Source: Acetivibrio straminisolvens JCM 21531 (GTDB lineage Bacteria; Bacillota; Clostridia; Acetivibrionales; Acetivibrionaceae). Taken from it: a stretch of 46,230 nt of DNA. The position numbers and the translations under genes were made by a program. Below the pieces are notes generated by a model, which searched no databases, was not told where the DNA came from, and saw nothing but the letters and a program-made list of their open reading frames with translations. This document shows positions 36,879 to 45,420 of the stretch, one piece after another (the first letter of the stretch is position 1; each line of letters starts with the position of its first letter). The stretch covers positions 1-46,230 of the forward strand of contig NZ_BAVR01000029.1 in NCBI RefSeq assembly GCF_000521465.1. The letters run 5' to 3'.

Positions 36879-37550
36879 TTATACAATTAGCTTCATTATG
36901 GGTATAATTACAGATAATACGGCACTTTGCATTCCGTCTATAACCGGTGTAATTATTCTGCCAAGCCACCCGGTATAGGACAATAACAGCAATATAATGA
37001 AAGTAGCATTGTGATACTGCATAACCTTGAAATAATATTTTGACGGCAAAACTGCAGTAAATATCTTGGAACCATCGAGGGGCGGCAATGGCAGAAGATT
37101 AAAAACAGCCAAAGCTATATTCATAACAAAGCCGTAAGAAGCAAAATTATATATAATCACCGCCGGACTCAATGGATTATTTTCCAGAGGATAATACTTT
37201 AAAGTCACAAAAGTAAGCGGAATAGCAAAAAGTATTGCCAGAATCAAATTGGAAAGCGGACCTGCCAGACTTACTAAGATGGTCCCGATCTTTTTATTTT
37301 TAAAATTTGATGGATTTATAGGCACAGGCTTCGCCCATCCTATAAAGCTTATTAACATCATTAACGTTCCAAATAAATCAAGGTGTTTTAGCGGATCAAT
37401 TGTAATCCTCCCCTTGTCTTTTGCCGTCGAATCTCCCAAACGATAAGCTATATAAGCGTGAGCCGATTCATGAACCGATATGGAAAAAGCAAAAACTATA
37501 AACCAATAAATTAGCAATTCGGGACTGTTTTCTAATTGCTGTAACAACAT
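36879..37550 (-). CDS. Site-2 protease family (M50) membrane metalloprotease
   Basis: 223 residues with four to five membrane segments. The zinc motif HESAH lies within the first part (about residues 27-31) and the second metal motif LLPLPPLDGSKIF near 150-165 supplies the Asp. This is the short S2P-like group with no PDZ domain; in Firmicutes its substrates are unknown. GGAG precedes the ATG. The gene lies between trpS and the CCA/DHH gene on the same strand. Confidence 0.9.
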   Translation of the reverse strand: MLLQQLENSPELLIYWFIVFAFSISVHESAHAYIAYRLGDSTAKDKGRITIDPLKHLDLFGTLMMLISFIGWAKPVPINPSNFKNKKIGTILVSLAGPLSNLILAILFAIPLTFVTLKYYPLENNPLSPAVIIYNFASYGFVMNIALAVFNLLPLPPLDGSKIFTAVLPSKYYFKVMQYHNATFIILLLLSYTGWLGRIITPVIDGMQSAVLSVIIPIMKLIV

Positions 37551-37572
37551 TTTCTTCTCCTTAAATACAATA

Positions 37573-40202
37573 CTAATTATTTTTAATTATTTTTTTAAGG
37601 AACTCAAGCTCATCTTTATAGGTTTGCAGATTGCCGTTGAGTTTTTCTGCAAGCACCTGGTCAAGAAGAAGCGTATACTCGGGCCCCGCTTTACGCCCAG
37701 TTCCTTTAAATCCTTGCCGGATACACATGCCTTAATATTTTTGAGGTTATTTATATAAAGGATTACCCTGTTTATTAGCTTCTTATCATTACTTAGCATA
37801 CATAATACCAGAAGAACTTCTAACGATAATCCCTTTAACTCATTATAAACATGATAATTGGATATATCAATATTTCCGGACAAATTTGAAAGCACCCTGT
37901 CTTTTACTTCGGTGAGCTTTAGTATTTCTGTTTTGTATTCCTTTGATAGTCGCATATTTTCCGATGACCTGGAGGCATTTTCAAAACTCATGTTTGAATG
38001 AAGGATCAATAAAAATAAGAGTGTCCTGTCTAAAGTTTCTTGGAAGTCTAACTTTTCTTTAAAATAAGCCAAATTTTCTTCGGCATTTTTAAGAAGTTTC
38101 TTTATGTCATCGGTAAGCCTGATTTCGGGATAGACACTTTTTAGTATACGTAAGTTTTCCATTCTTTTTAAAATAGCTGGAATATTGTTTTCTTTCAGCA
38201 TTGTAAAGAACTCGAAGTTTATCCTCTCAAGACTCACTTTCCAAAGAATGCCGGATTCTATAGCCTTAATCGCAAATTCCTCGGTTTTCTCCTCCATTCT
38301 AAAGTCATACCTTTGTTCGAATCTTATTGCCCTGAATATTCTTGTAGGGTCTTCCACAAAGCTGAGGTTGTAAAGTATCCTTATAAGCCCAAGCTGAAGG
38401 TCCCTTCTTCCGCCGTAAAAGTCTACTATATTGCCAAAACCGGATTTGTTAAGCTTTATTGCCATGCTGTTTATGGTAAAATCCCTTCTGAAGAGGTCGT
38501 CCTTTATAGTTCCCCCTTCAACCACGGGAAGGGATGCAGGATACTCATAATATTCCTTACGGGCCGTTACCACATCAATCTTAAAATCATCTTCCAGTAC
38601 CACCACTGCAGTACCGAATCTATCATGCTTTGTAAGGTGTGCGCGATAATGGCCTGCAAGTTTTTCGGAAAACTTTAGGGCATCTCCCTCTACCACGATA
38701 TCGATATCGAGATTTTCAACTCCAAGTATAAGATCGCGTACAAATCCTCCGACCACATATGCGTTTAAGCCCTCATCATCTGCGATTTTGCCGGCTTCAA
38801 TAAGAAGGTTCTTTACTCTTTGGGGAAGAGCATTTATTTTGTCGGACAGATTGTGATTTTTTAAGTTTACATTTTGGCTGTCAATATAATTCTTTTTGTA
38901 CCACTGAGGTGAACTTTCACCAAAGAAAGTGGCTATAATATCGGTCCTGGTAACAATACCTAAAAGTTTATTCCCGGATACCACCGGAAGTCTTCCGATG
39001 TTGTGCTCAACAAGAAGGTTCTCAATTGCTTTTATCGGAGTTTCCGGATCTATCGTAATTACATTCTTTGTCATATAAGCTTTGACAGGAGAGCTGCCGA
39101 AACCATGCAAACGCGCTTTTTCTATATCCCTTCGGGATATAATTCCGCAAAGAATACCGTCCTTTACAACAGGAAGTCCGGAATGGCCGTATCTTAACAT
39201 TATTTTGTTGGCCTCATCTATACTGGAATCAAAAGAAACCGTTTTAACAGGTGAGCTCATTATATCCTTAGCTCTTTCCACAGGCCGTATATTTTCCCTA
39301 AGAATTTTCTCAAGTAAGCTTGCTAACTTATTGAGATCCGCTTCATCGGATTTGCCCGAACCTGCACCGGGATGTCCTCCACCGTTGAAGAAAGTCATTG
39401 CATGCCCCACATCAATTTCATCTTCAAGACTTCTTCCGATTATATATGTCTTGTTGTCCATTCTGAGAATTGAGAAGAGAGCGTCATAATCTCTTTCCTC
39501 CAATAGCTTCCTTGTCAGAAAAGCTGCGTTATCTACATAGTCTTCAACCTCTACAGCAGAAAAAGCCACCTTGAAACCGTTTATATCTATAACCCTGATG
39601 TTTTTGCCCATCTTCTCCAAAAGAACCTGCTGATTTAAGTTTAAAGGATTTGTCATATAGTCGTCTATAACCTGCAAATTGGCCCCCTTTGATAAAAGGA
39701 AGGCAAGGGCATATGCATCCTTTGAAGTAGTTCCCGGCAATGTCAGACAGTTGGTGTCAGCGTATATTCCCAGAGCTATAACAGTTGCTTCCAGAGGAGA
39801 AAGCTCAATGCCAAGCTTTTGAATTTCGTCCGCAAGTAAAGTAGCACAAGCACCTACGTCTTCGATGGTGATTTTTTGAGCCACAATCATGTTTTCGGAT
39901 GCCGGATGATGGTCATACACAATGACATCAATACCAGGCTTGTCAACAAGTTTCTCCAAAGTTTTTTCAAGCCTTGATTTCGAATTCGTGTCCACAATAA
40001 TTAATCTTTCAACTTGTTCTATATTAATATCTTTTACAGTTAAAAAATGGAATGAATCCCTGTATAGGTTTAGAAACTTCTTTACATCCTTTCCTATAAT
40101 TCCGGGAAGGACCATAACAGCATGGGGATAAAGTTTACTTGCCGCTAACATGGATGCAAGACTATCAAAATCGCTATTTACATGGCCTGTTATAATATCC
40201 AT
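37573..40202 (-). CDS. DHH-CBS-CCA tRNA nucleotidyltransferase fusion, frameshifted near the end
   Basis: Large fusion of about 877 residues. Order: DHH phosphoesterase (DIITGHVNSDFDSLAS, VYDHHPAS) with DHHA1 (FNGGGHPGAGSGK), about 1-310; two CBS domains (about 315-430); then a poly(A) polymerase/CCA-type head (YVVGGFVRDLILG, NLDIDIVVEGDALK) and RNA-binding region to the end. The last part adds or repairs the CCA end of tRNA; the DHH part suggests hydrolysis of nucleotides or small RNA. One base is missing near 37688, after which the proper frame reads K-P-G-P-E-Y-T-L-L-L-D and stops at 37573. Start ATG at 40202 is better spaced from GGAGAG than that at 40208. Confidence 0.88.
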
Positions 40203-40312
40203 TCTCATCTCTCCAACAAATGCTTTTTCCTATGAATTATATAAAACATAATGCAATTTTATAATTCCTATCGCCTCTTTATATGATTCATTATAACAGA
40301 ATATATTAAAAA

Positions 40313-40338
40313 GGAGCACAAAATTTAAAATGTGCTCC
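40313..40338. terminator. Terminator of lysA
   Basis: Stem GGAGCACA / TGTGCTCC, 8 bp with a 10-base loop, flanked by A and T tracts on both sides. It follows repeat copy 3 on the minus strand. Confidence 0.82.
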
Positions 40339-40340
40339 AT

Positions 40341-40416
40341 CTTTTTTATTTAGCCTCTTGGAATGAAATGAAAGAGGCAAAAGCGAAGGGAGTCGATGTC
40401 CCGAGCTTTTATTATT
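40341..40416 (-). repeat. Dispersed terminator-associated repeat, copy 3
   Basis: Same element as at 2151 and 3824, on the opposite strand. It lies about 30 bases after the lysA stop and is followed, in its own direction, by the lysA terminator. The second hairpin GCCTCTT/AAGAGGC is intact; the first has one mismatch beside the loop. Confidence 0.85.
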
Positions 40417-40446
40417 CTATTAGCATTTTATAAGCTTATGCCAAGC

Positions 40447-41759
40447 TTACAGATCTTCAGGCAAAATATCGTTTCTTATTATATCGTCATAGTCTTCCCT
40501 TTTAACAATAACTCTGGCTTTGCCGTCTTTCACAAGAACAACCGGAGGTCTTGGAATGCGGTTGTAGTTGCTGGACATGGAGTAGTTGTATGCACCGGTG
40601 GCAAAAATGGCCAGAATGTCTCCTTCTTCCGCTTCGGGAAGCATTACGTCCTTACCCAGCAGGTCTCCGGATTCACAGCACTTGCCCGCAATCGTAACCT
40701 TTTCTGTCTTTGGTGCGTCAGCTTTATTGGCAATAACACCTTCATACTTAGACTGATAAAGCGCATATCTGGGTTATCGGTCATTCCACCGTCAACAGCG
40801 ATATATTTTCTTACGCCCTTGATATCCTTTATGGTACCGATTTTGTACAAGGTTATTCCGGCAGATGCAACGATGGATCTGCCCGGCTCCATTACTATAA
40901 ACGGAAGCTTTATTCCTTTATCTTCGCACACACTTTTTATAACTTTTGAAACGGATTTTATATACTGATCATATTCTATGGGGTCATCTTCCTGTGTATA
41001 TTTTATACCGAAACCTCCTCCGAGATTTAGCTCTTCAATTTCTACCCCCAGTTCCTCCTTTATTTTTGCAATAAAGGTCAGCATTACTCTTGCTGCTTCC
41101 TCAAAAGGATGGAGTTCAAAAATTTGAGAGCCTATATGGCAATGCACCCCAACCACTTTGACATTGCTGAGCTTTACCGCCTCGCCTATTATTTCCATTG
41201 CCTCACCGTTTTCAAGGGCAACACCGAATTTAGAGTCAATCTGCCCGGTTTGGACAAAGTCATGAGTATGAGCATCAATTCCAGGCTTTATTCTAAAGGA
41301 AATATTTACTGTCTTACCTTTTTTTGCAGCAATTCTATTTATATGAAAGAGTTCCTGCCTGTTATCCACTACTATCCTTTTTATGTTGTTGTCTATTGCA
41401 AGTTCCAGCTCGCTAACGGTTTTATTGTTTCCGTGAAAGTAAACCCTGTCCATGGGAAAACCCGCTTTGATTGCAGTATATAGTTCTCCGCCCGATACTA
41501 CATCCAGCCCGAGCCCCTCCTGCTCGGCAATTTTGCACATTGCCATTGTGCAGAGAGCCTTGCTGGCATAAAGCACCAGACCGTTTCCGCCGTAATAATT
41601 GTCCAACGCATTTTTATATATACGGCAATTTTCCCTTACAAGACTTTCATCCATCACATACAAGGGAGTGCCGAAGTTGTTTACAAGATCAACACAATCA
41701 CATCCGCCGATTTCAAGGTGATTTTTTTCGTTAACCTTTAAAGCCTTTGAAACAAACAT
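40447..41759 (-). CDS. lysA: Diaminopimelate decarboxylase, frameshifted
   Basis: PLP enzyme making L-lysine from meso-diaminopimelate. The PLP lysine is in LVLYASKALCT, with HCHIGSQI, NLGGGFGIKY, MEPGRSIVA and the C-terminal CESGD and YNYSMSSNYN. One base is missing at 40771-40773: a fourth C in the coding strand gives D-N-P-R-Y-A-L-Y-Q-S-K-Y-E and joins the two frames into about 438 residues, normal for the family. ATG at 41759 follows GGTGG. Repeat copy 3 and a terminator follow the gene. No lysine riboswitch is seen in the short leader. Confidence 0.94.
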
Positions 41760-41830
41760 ATTTTCCACCTTCCACATTAACATTAATCGATAATCTTATT
41801 TGAATTCCAACATATGCAAACAATCCGTTA

Positions 41831-41876
41831 TAGCATTAATATACATAATCGTAGCATTAATGTTTGCAAGAGTCAA
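41831..41876 (-). promoter_or_regulatory. lysA promoter with paired direct repeats
   Basis: Minus-strand TTGACT (41871-41876), 17-base spacer, TACGAT (41848-41853). A 10-base direct repeat TAGCATTAAT (plus strand) occurs at 41831-41840 and 41852-41861, exactly 21 bases apart, placing both on the same DNA face around the -10 element. This looks like a tandem operator. An inverted pair TTGCAAGA/TCTTGCAA lies just upstream. Confidence 0.55.
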
Positions 41877-41949
41877 GATAAAATCTTGCAAAAAAATCTA
41901 TGAATTGCTTATTTGTGCCTTTTTGGCTGTTAGGCTTTGTACAAAATAA

Positions 41950-41978
41950 TTGTAATAATTTTCTATTATACATAATAT
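41950..41978 (+). promoter_or_regulatory. Promoter of the orphan membrane gene
   Basis: TTGTAA, 17-base spacer, TAATAT, ending about 37 bases before the ATG at 42015. It is divergent from the lysA promoter, whose -35 box lies about 75 bases away. Confidence 0.6.
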
Positions 41979-42014
41979 ATTATACTAACACGAATTTTAT
42001 GGGGTTGATATGTT

Positions 42015-42973
42015 ATGGTCAAAAGACTTCGGATTATTTCTCTAATTTCATTCATACTGGGAACAACATTAATAATGTCTGCATCTTATTTTGAGTTGTT
42101 TTTTCCCCCTAAAACGCGTTTTATTTAGGGATATTCGGTGATATCATTCTTACAGGAATAAGAAGTGTGGGGGTGTCGCTTATTACATCCACTTTTATAA
42201 ACTTGGTAAAATTCTGGGTGGAATCTACAGAAACACTGGTTAAGTATGATTTTGTAAACAGATTGACAAAGGATGAAATGAAGGATTTAAAGGCAAAAAT
42301 TGAGACGGAGCTGTATTTTAGAGATAATGATCATGACAAAGATAATTTTTATAATTTTTTTGAAAGGGAACTGTCTTCACTTTTAAATGAATGCTATTAT
42401 AAAAGCTACAGAACAAAAATTGAATGCCATATTTGCGAAAACTACATATCCAAAACCATAAGAAAAAAGTTTGAGATTGTAAACCCGTCAAAAAAAGAAT
42501 GTACCATAAGAATACCCTTTGGTGCGGAAATGCAAAGAGTGGAGCAAGTTGAAAGCAGCAGGTTGTATCAAATTAAGAAATTTGTTGTTGATTCCACGGA
42601 TTTTACCAAAGATATCAACGAAAGAATCTATATTTTGGACAATTGCCCTGAAAACAGCGATGCATACTGCATTAAAGTACATACTTACTGGGATATAAAA
42701 GTGAAAAAGAAATGTACAATAGATATGGTTATTGAAACAATTGTCCCTTTGAACGATGTCTGCTTCTCCAATAAAATAACCCGTCCTTGCAAAGATTACA
42801 GTGTTATTTTTATATTAAACGACCCTTCTTATCAATTATCATGGCATAGTTTCGGCTTTATGGGAAATCATAAAGACAGAATTATTGAAGAACCGATGGA
42901 CAATGGCCTTGAAATCGGTTTTAAAGACTGGATTCTTCCCGGAGACGGTGTTGTAATTTCCATAACTAAATGA
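42015..42973 (+). CDS. Orphan two-helix membrane protein, frameshifted
   Basis: About 319 residues after repair; not recognised. GGGGT lies nine bases before the ATG. A first membrane helix (about residues 6-26) is followed by a frame break at 42111-42114 (AAAA); a fifth A gives P-P-K-N-A-F-Y-L-G-I-F-G-D and a second amphipathic or membrane helix (about 37-62). The remaining 250 residues are soluble: a charged helical part with HICENYISKTIRKKF, then a strand-rich part with NPSKKECTIRIPFGAE and DIKVKKKCTIDMVIET. Two helices plus a beta-rich domain recall membrane effectors such as the S-2TMbeta type, but it is longer and has no cyclase neighbour. Function unknown. Confidence 0.7.
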
Positions 42974-43090
42974 TAAAAAAGCATGTTTAAAATCTGAAAA
43001 TTTGTGTCACAATAAAGTGTATAAAATAACTTAGGACAAACACTCAAAATTTTGAGAATAATATACTGATAATGAAGGGAGTTGTTTAGC

Positions 43091-43138
43091 ATGTCTGAAA
43101 GAACAGTAAATTTATTGATTGAGAGGACTGTTAACTAA
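43091..43138 (+). CDS. Possible 15-residue peptide gene
   Basis: Reads MSERTVNLLIERTVN then stop. GGGAG lies nine bases before the ATG and an intrinsic terminator begins 13 bases after the stop, so the layout is that of a complete small transcription unit. A 14-base palindrome CTCAAAATTTTGAG lies at 43043-43056 upstream. It may be a leader peptide, a regulatory RNA or chance. Confidence 0.35.
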   Translation: MSERTVNLLIERTVN

Positions 43139-43150
43139 ATATTAATACAT

Positions 43151-43177
43151 AAAGATCTCCTGTTTACGGAGATTTTT
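43151..43177 (+). terminator. Terminator after the small peptide ORF
   Basis: Stem AAAGATCTCC / GGAGATTTTT (six strong pairs extended by A-T and G-T pairs), seven-base loop, then TTTTTATTTT. Confidence 0.75.
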
Positions 43178-43208
43178 ATTTTGAAAACAGTTTTTGCTGC
43201 ATAAACTT

Positions 43209-43252
43209 GTGCCCCACACAGGTCTTAAGTTTATATGACCCATGGGAGGCAC
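43209..43252. other. Strong imperfect hairpin downstream of guaB
   Basis: Arms 43209-43224 and 43237-43252 pair at 15 of 16 positions (some G-U) around a 12-base loop. GC-rich compared with its surroundings. There is no T tract on either strand, so it is not a standard terminator; it lies 18 bases after the guaB stop and could protect or end that mRNA. Confidence 0.6.
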
Positions 43253-43269
43253 AATTAACAAAACGGAAA

Positions 43270-44762
43270 TCAGTACTCCTTGTCCTTTAATATAACGTCG
43301 TGAGCTCCACCTTCAATTATACTTGTGGAAGATACCAGAGTTAACCTTGCAGTTTTCTGAAGCTCGCTTATGGAAGCTGCGCCACAGCTTGACATTGTAG
43401 CTTTTATCTTATTTAACGTAATTTCAAGGTTGTCGCTCAGTTTACCTGCATAGGGCACGTAACTGTCCACGCCCTCTTCAAATTTCATGTTGGTGTTTTC
43501 ACCTCCATGGTCGTAGCGCTGCCAGTTTCTAGCCCTATTTGAGCCTTCTCCCCAATATTCTTTAACATAACCGTTTCCGCTCTTAACCTTCTTTGTCGGG
43601 CTTTCATCGAATCTTGCAAAATATCTTCCCATCATTACGAAATCAGCACCCATTGCCAGTGCCAGAACAATATGATAATCGTGAACAATACCGCCGTCAG
43701 AGCATATAGGAATATATACACCGGTTTTTTCAAAATATTCATCCTTGCTTTTGCCACTTCAATAACAGCCGTAGCTTGTCCTCTTCCTATTCCCTTCTGC
43801 TCACGGGTTATGCAAATGGAGCCTCCCCCGATTCCGATTTTTACAAAGTCAGCTCCTGCCTCTGCAAGATATAAGAAACCTTCCCTGTCAACTACGTTTC
43901 CTGCACCGACTTTTATATCGTAATTTGATTTTATATAATCCAAGGTATATTTCTGCCACACGGAAAATCCGTCGGATGAGTCTATACAGAGAGCGTCAAC
44001 TCCTGCCTCCACCAATGCCGGTACCCTTTCTTTGTAATCCCTTGTGTTTATTCCTGCTCCGACTCTCAGTCTTTTGTTGCTGTCAAGCAGCTCATAAGGA
44101 TTTTGCTTGTGGTCGTCATAGTCTTTTCTGAAAACCAAATAGTGAAGTCTTTGCTCATCATCAACAATAGGAAGACAATTGAGCTTGTGACCCCATATTA
44201 TGTCATTTGCTTCGCTTAAGCTGATACCAAGCTTACCTACAACAAGCTTTGAGAAAGGTGTCATAAAATCTTTAACCTTTTTATCCAAAGGATCCCTGCT
44301 TATTCTGTAATCCCTTGTAGTGACTAATCCAAGAAGCTTTCCGGAAGATGTGCCGTCGTCTGTTATTGCAATAGTAGAGTGTCCTGTTTTGCTCTTTAAG
44401 TCAATAACATCCTTCAAGGTGCTGTCGATTGTAAGATTTGAATCACTCACAACAAATCCTGATTTATATTTCTTTACTTTTTTAACCATATCAGCTTGTT
44501 TTTCGATTGACTGAGAACCGTATATAAAAGATAGTCCTCCACATCTAGCAAGAGCTATTGCCAGTGTATCGTTAGACACTGACTGCATAATGGCAGACAC
44601 AATCGGAATATTCAGCTTGAGGCTGCAATTTTCATCTTTTTTGAACTTAACCATAGGAGTGCTCAGGTCTATATTATCCGGAGTACATTTTTCCGTTGTA
44701 AGATTTGGTATTAGTAAATATTCGCTAAAAGTTCTTGATACATCATTATAGATGTAAGCCAT
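43270..44762 (-). CDS. guaB: IMP dehydrogenase, frameshifted
   Basis: Oxidises IMP to XMP, the committed step of GMP synthesis. Order: TIM barrel start with [12 protein letters not shown], a CBS pair inserted at about 95-215 ([13 protein letters not shown] to LPIVDDEQ), then the barrel again with [17 protein letters not shown] and the catalytic loop [21 protein letters not shown], where the Cys forms the covalent intermediate. One base is missing at 43743-43744; a third G in the coding strand gives [10 protein letters not shown] and joins the C-terminal part ([12 protein letters not shown]). About 498 residues. ATG at 44762 follows GAGGAGG. It is the last gene before the CRISPR array. Confidence 0.93.
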
Positions 44763-44780
44763 GCTCTCTTTCCTCCTCAT

Positions 44781-45354
44781 ATAAATTTAAAATATTTTAT
44801 ATCATTTTTTGACTAATGTCAAAGATTTTTTTTACAGTTTTGCAATTTACAATCAATATACAACTGATAAATACTAAGACTGTAGATTTAATCATAATTT
44901 AATTTTGCAATCAATTGAGCATTAATTATAAAATCAATAACATCTACTCCTATTCTATTAAAATCCATTCTACAAACATCTCATTTCTGTCTGAAGAAGT
45001 CTGATTATTTTTTAGATATATTCAATAATGATTGTACGGCTTTTACAACAGATAAACTATGTCAGTTTAGTTATAGAGTTTACAGGAAATGCAACAAGTA
45101 TTAAAAAAAGTCTTGACAAGATTTTTTCAATTCTTCTCGATGTATGAAAATTGTAGCATTAACGAAGTCAATATTAATACTTTACACCTTTTTGTTACTC
45201 GGTCAGTAGTTGGGAAGTTTTGCTTCAGATATCGACATAGAGTATAATTTACAGGATAAAGTGAGGCACGACAGAAAATTATGTATTTTAATTTTTACGA
45301 TTACATTAAGCCAGACTTACCGGCATATATCTAAAACCTATTAAAGATTATTAG
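44781..45354. other. Non-coding AT-rich region between guaB and the CRISPR array
   Basis: About 570 bases with no credible ORF and no tRNA. It contains the guaB promoter region at the left. A TTGACA at 45113 has no matching -10 at usual spacing. Because the array end at 45355 looks leader-distal, this is the array's trailer side and not its leader. Confidence 0.5.
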
Positions 45355-45385
45355 GTTTGATCCACATGCTTGTATGGGGCATAAC
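45355..45385 (-). repeat. Degenerate terminal CRISPR repeat
   Basis: 31 bases that match the array repeat at roughly three quarters of positions: GTTTGATCCACATGC and GTATGGGGCATAAC against GTTTCAATCCACACGC and GCACGGGGCGCGAC, with one base missing. A 35-base spacer-length segment (45386-45420) separates it from the first perfect repeat, so it is exactly in register. Decayed repeats typify the leader-distal end of arrays. Confidence 0.8.
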
Positions 45386-45420
45386 AGAGATGACTATACA
45401 AGTGTAGCTACATATCCCTA

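Noticed and set aside
41760..42014. Lysine riboswitch upstream of lysA
   Set aside because: The likely transcript start is too close to the gene and none of the conserved L-box elements is seen; only promoter and repeat sequences are present.
42015..42973. CBASS-type defence operon
   Set aside because: The membrane protein has a suggestive shape, but there is no nucleotide cyclase, ubiquitin-like ancillary gene or other defence partner in the flanking genes.
44781..45354. CRISPR leader and cas genes on the left of the array
   Set aside because: No ORF of useful size is present, and the decayed repeat and repeat orientation place the leader on the other side.
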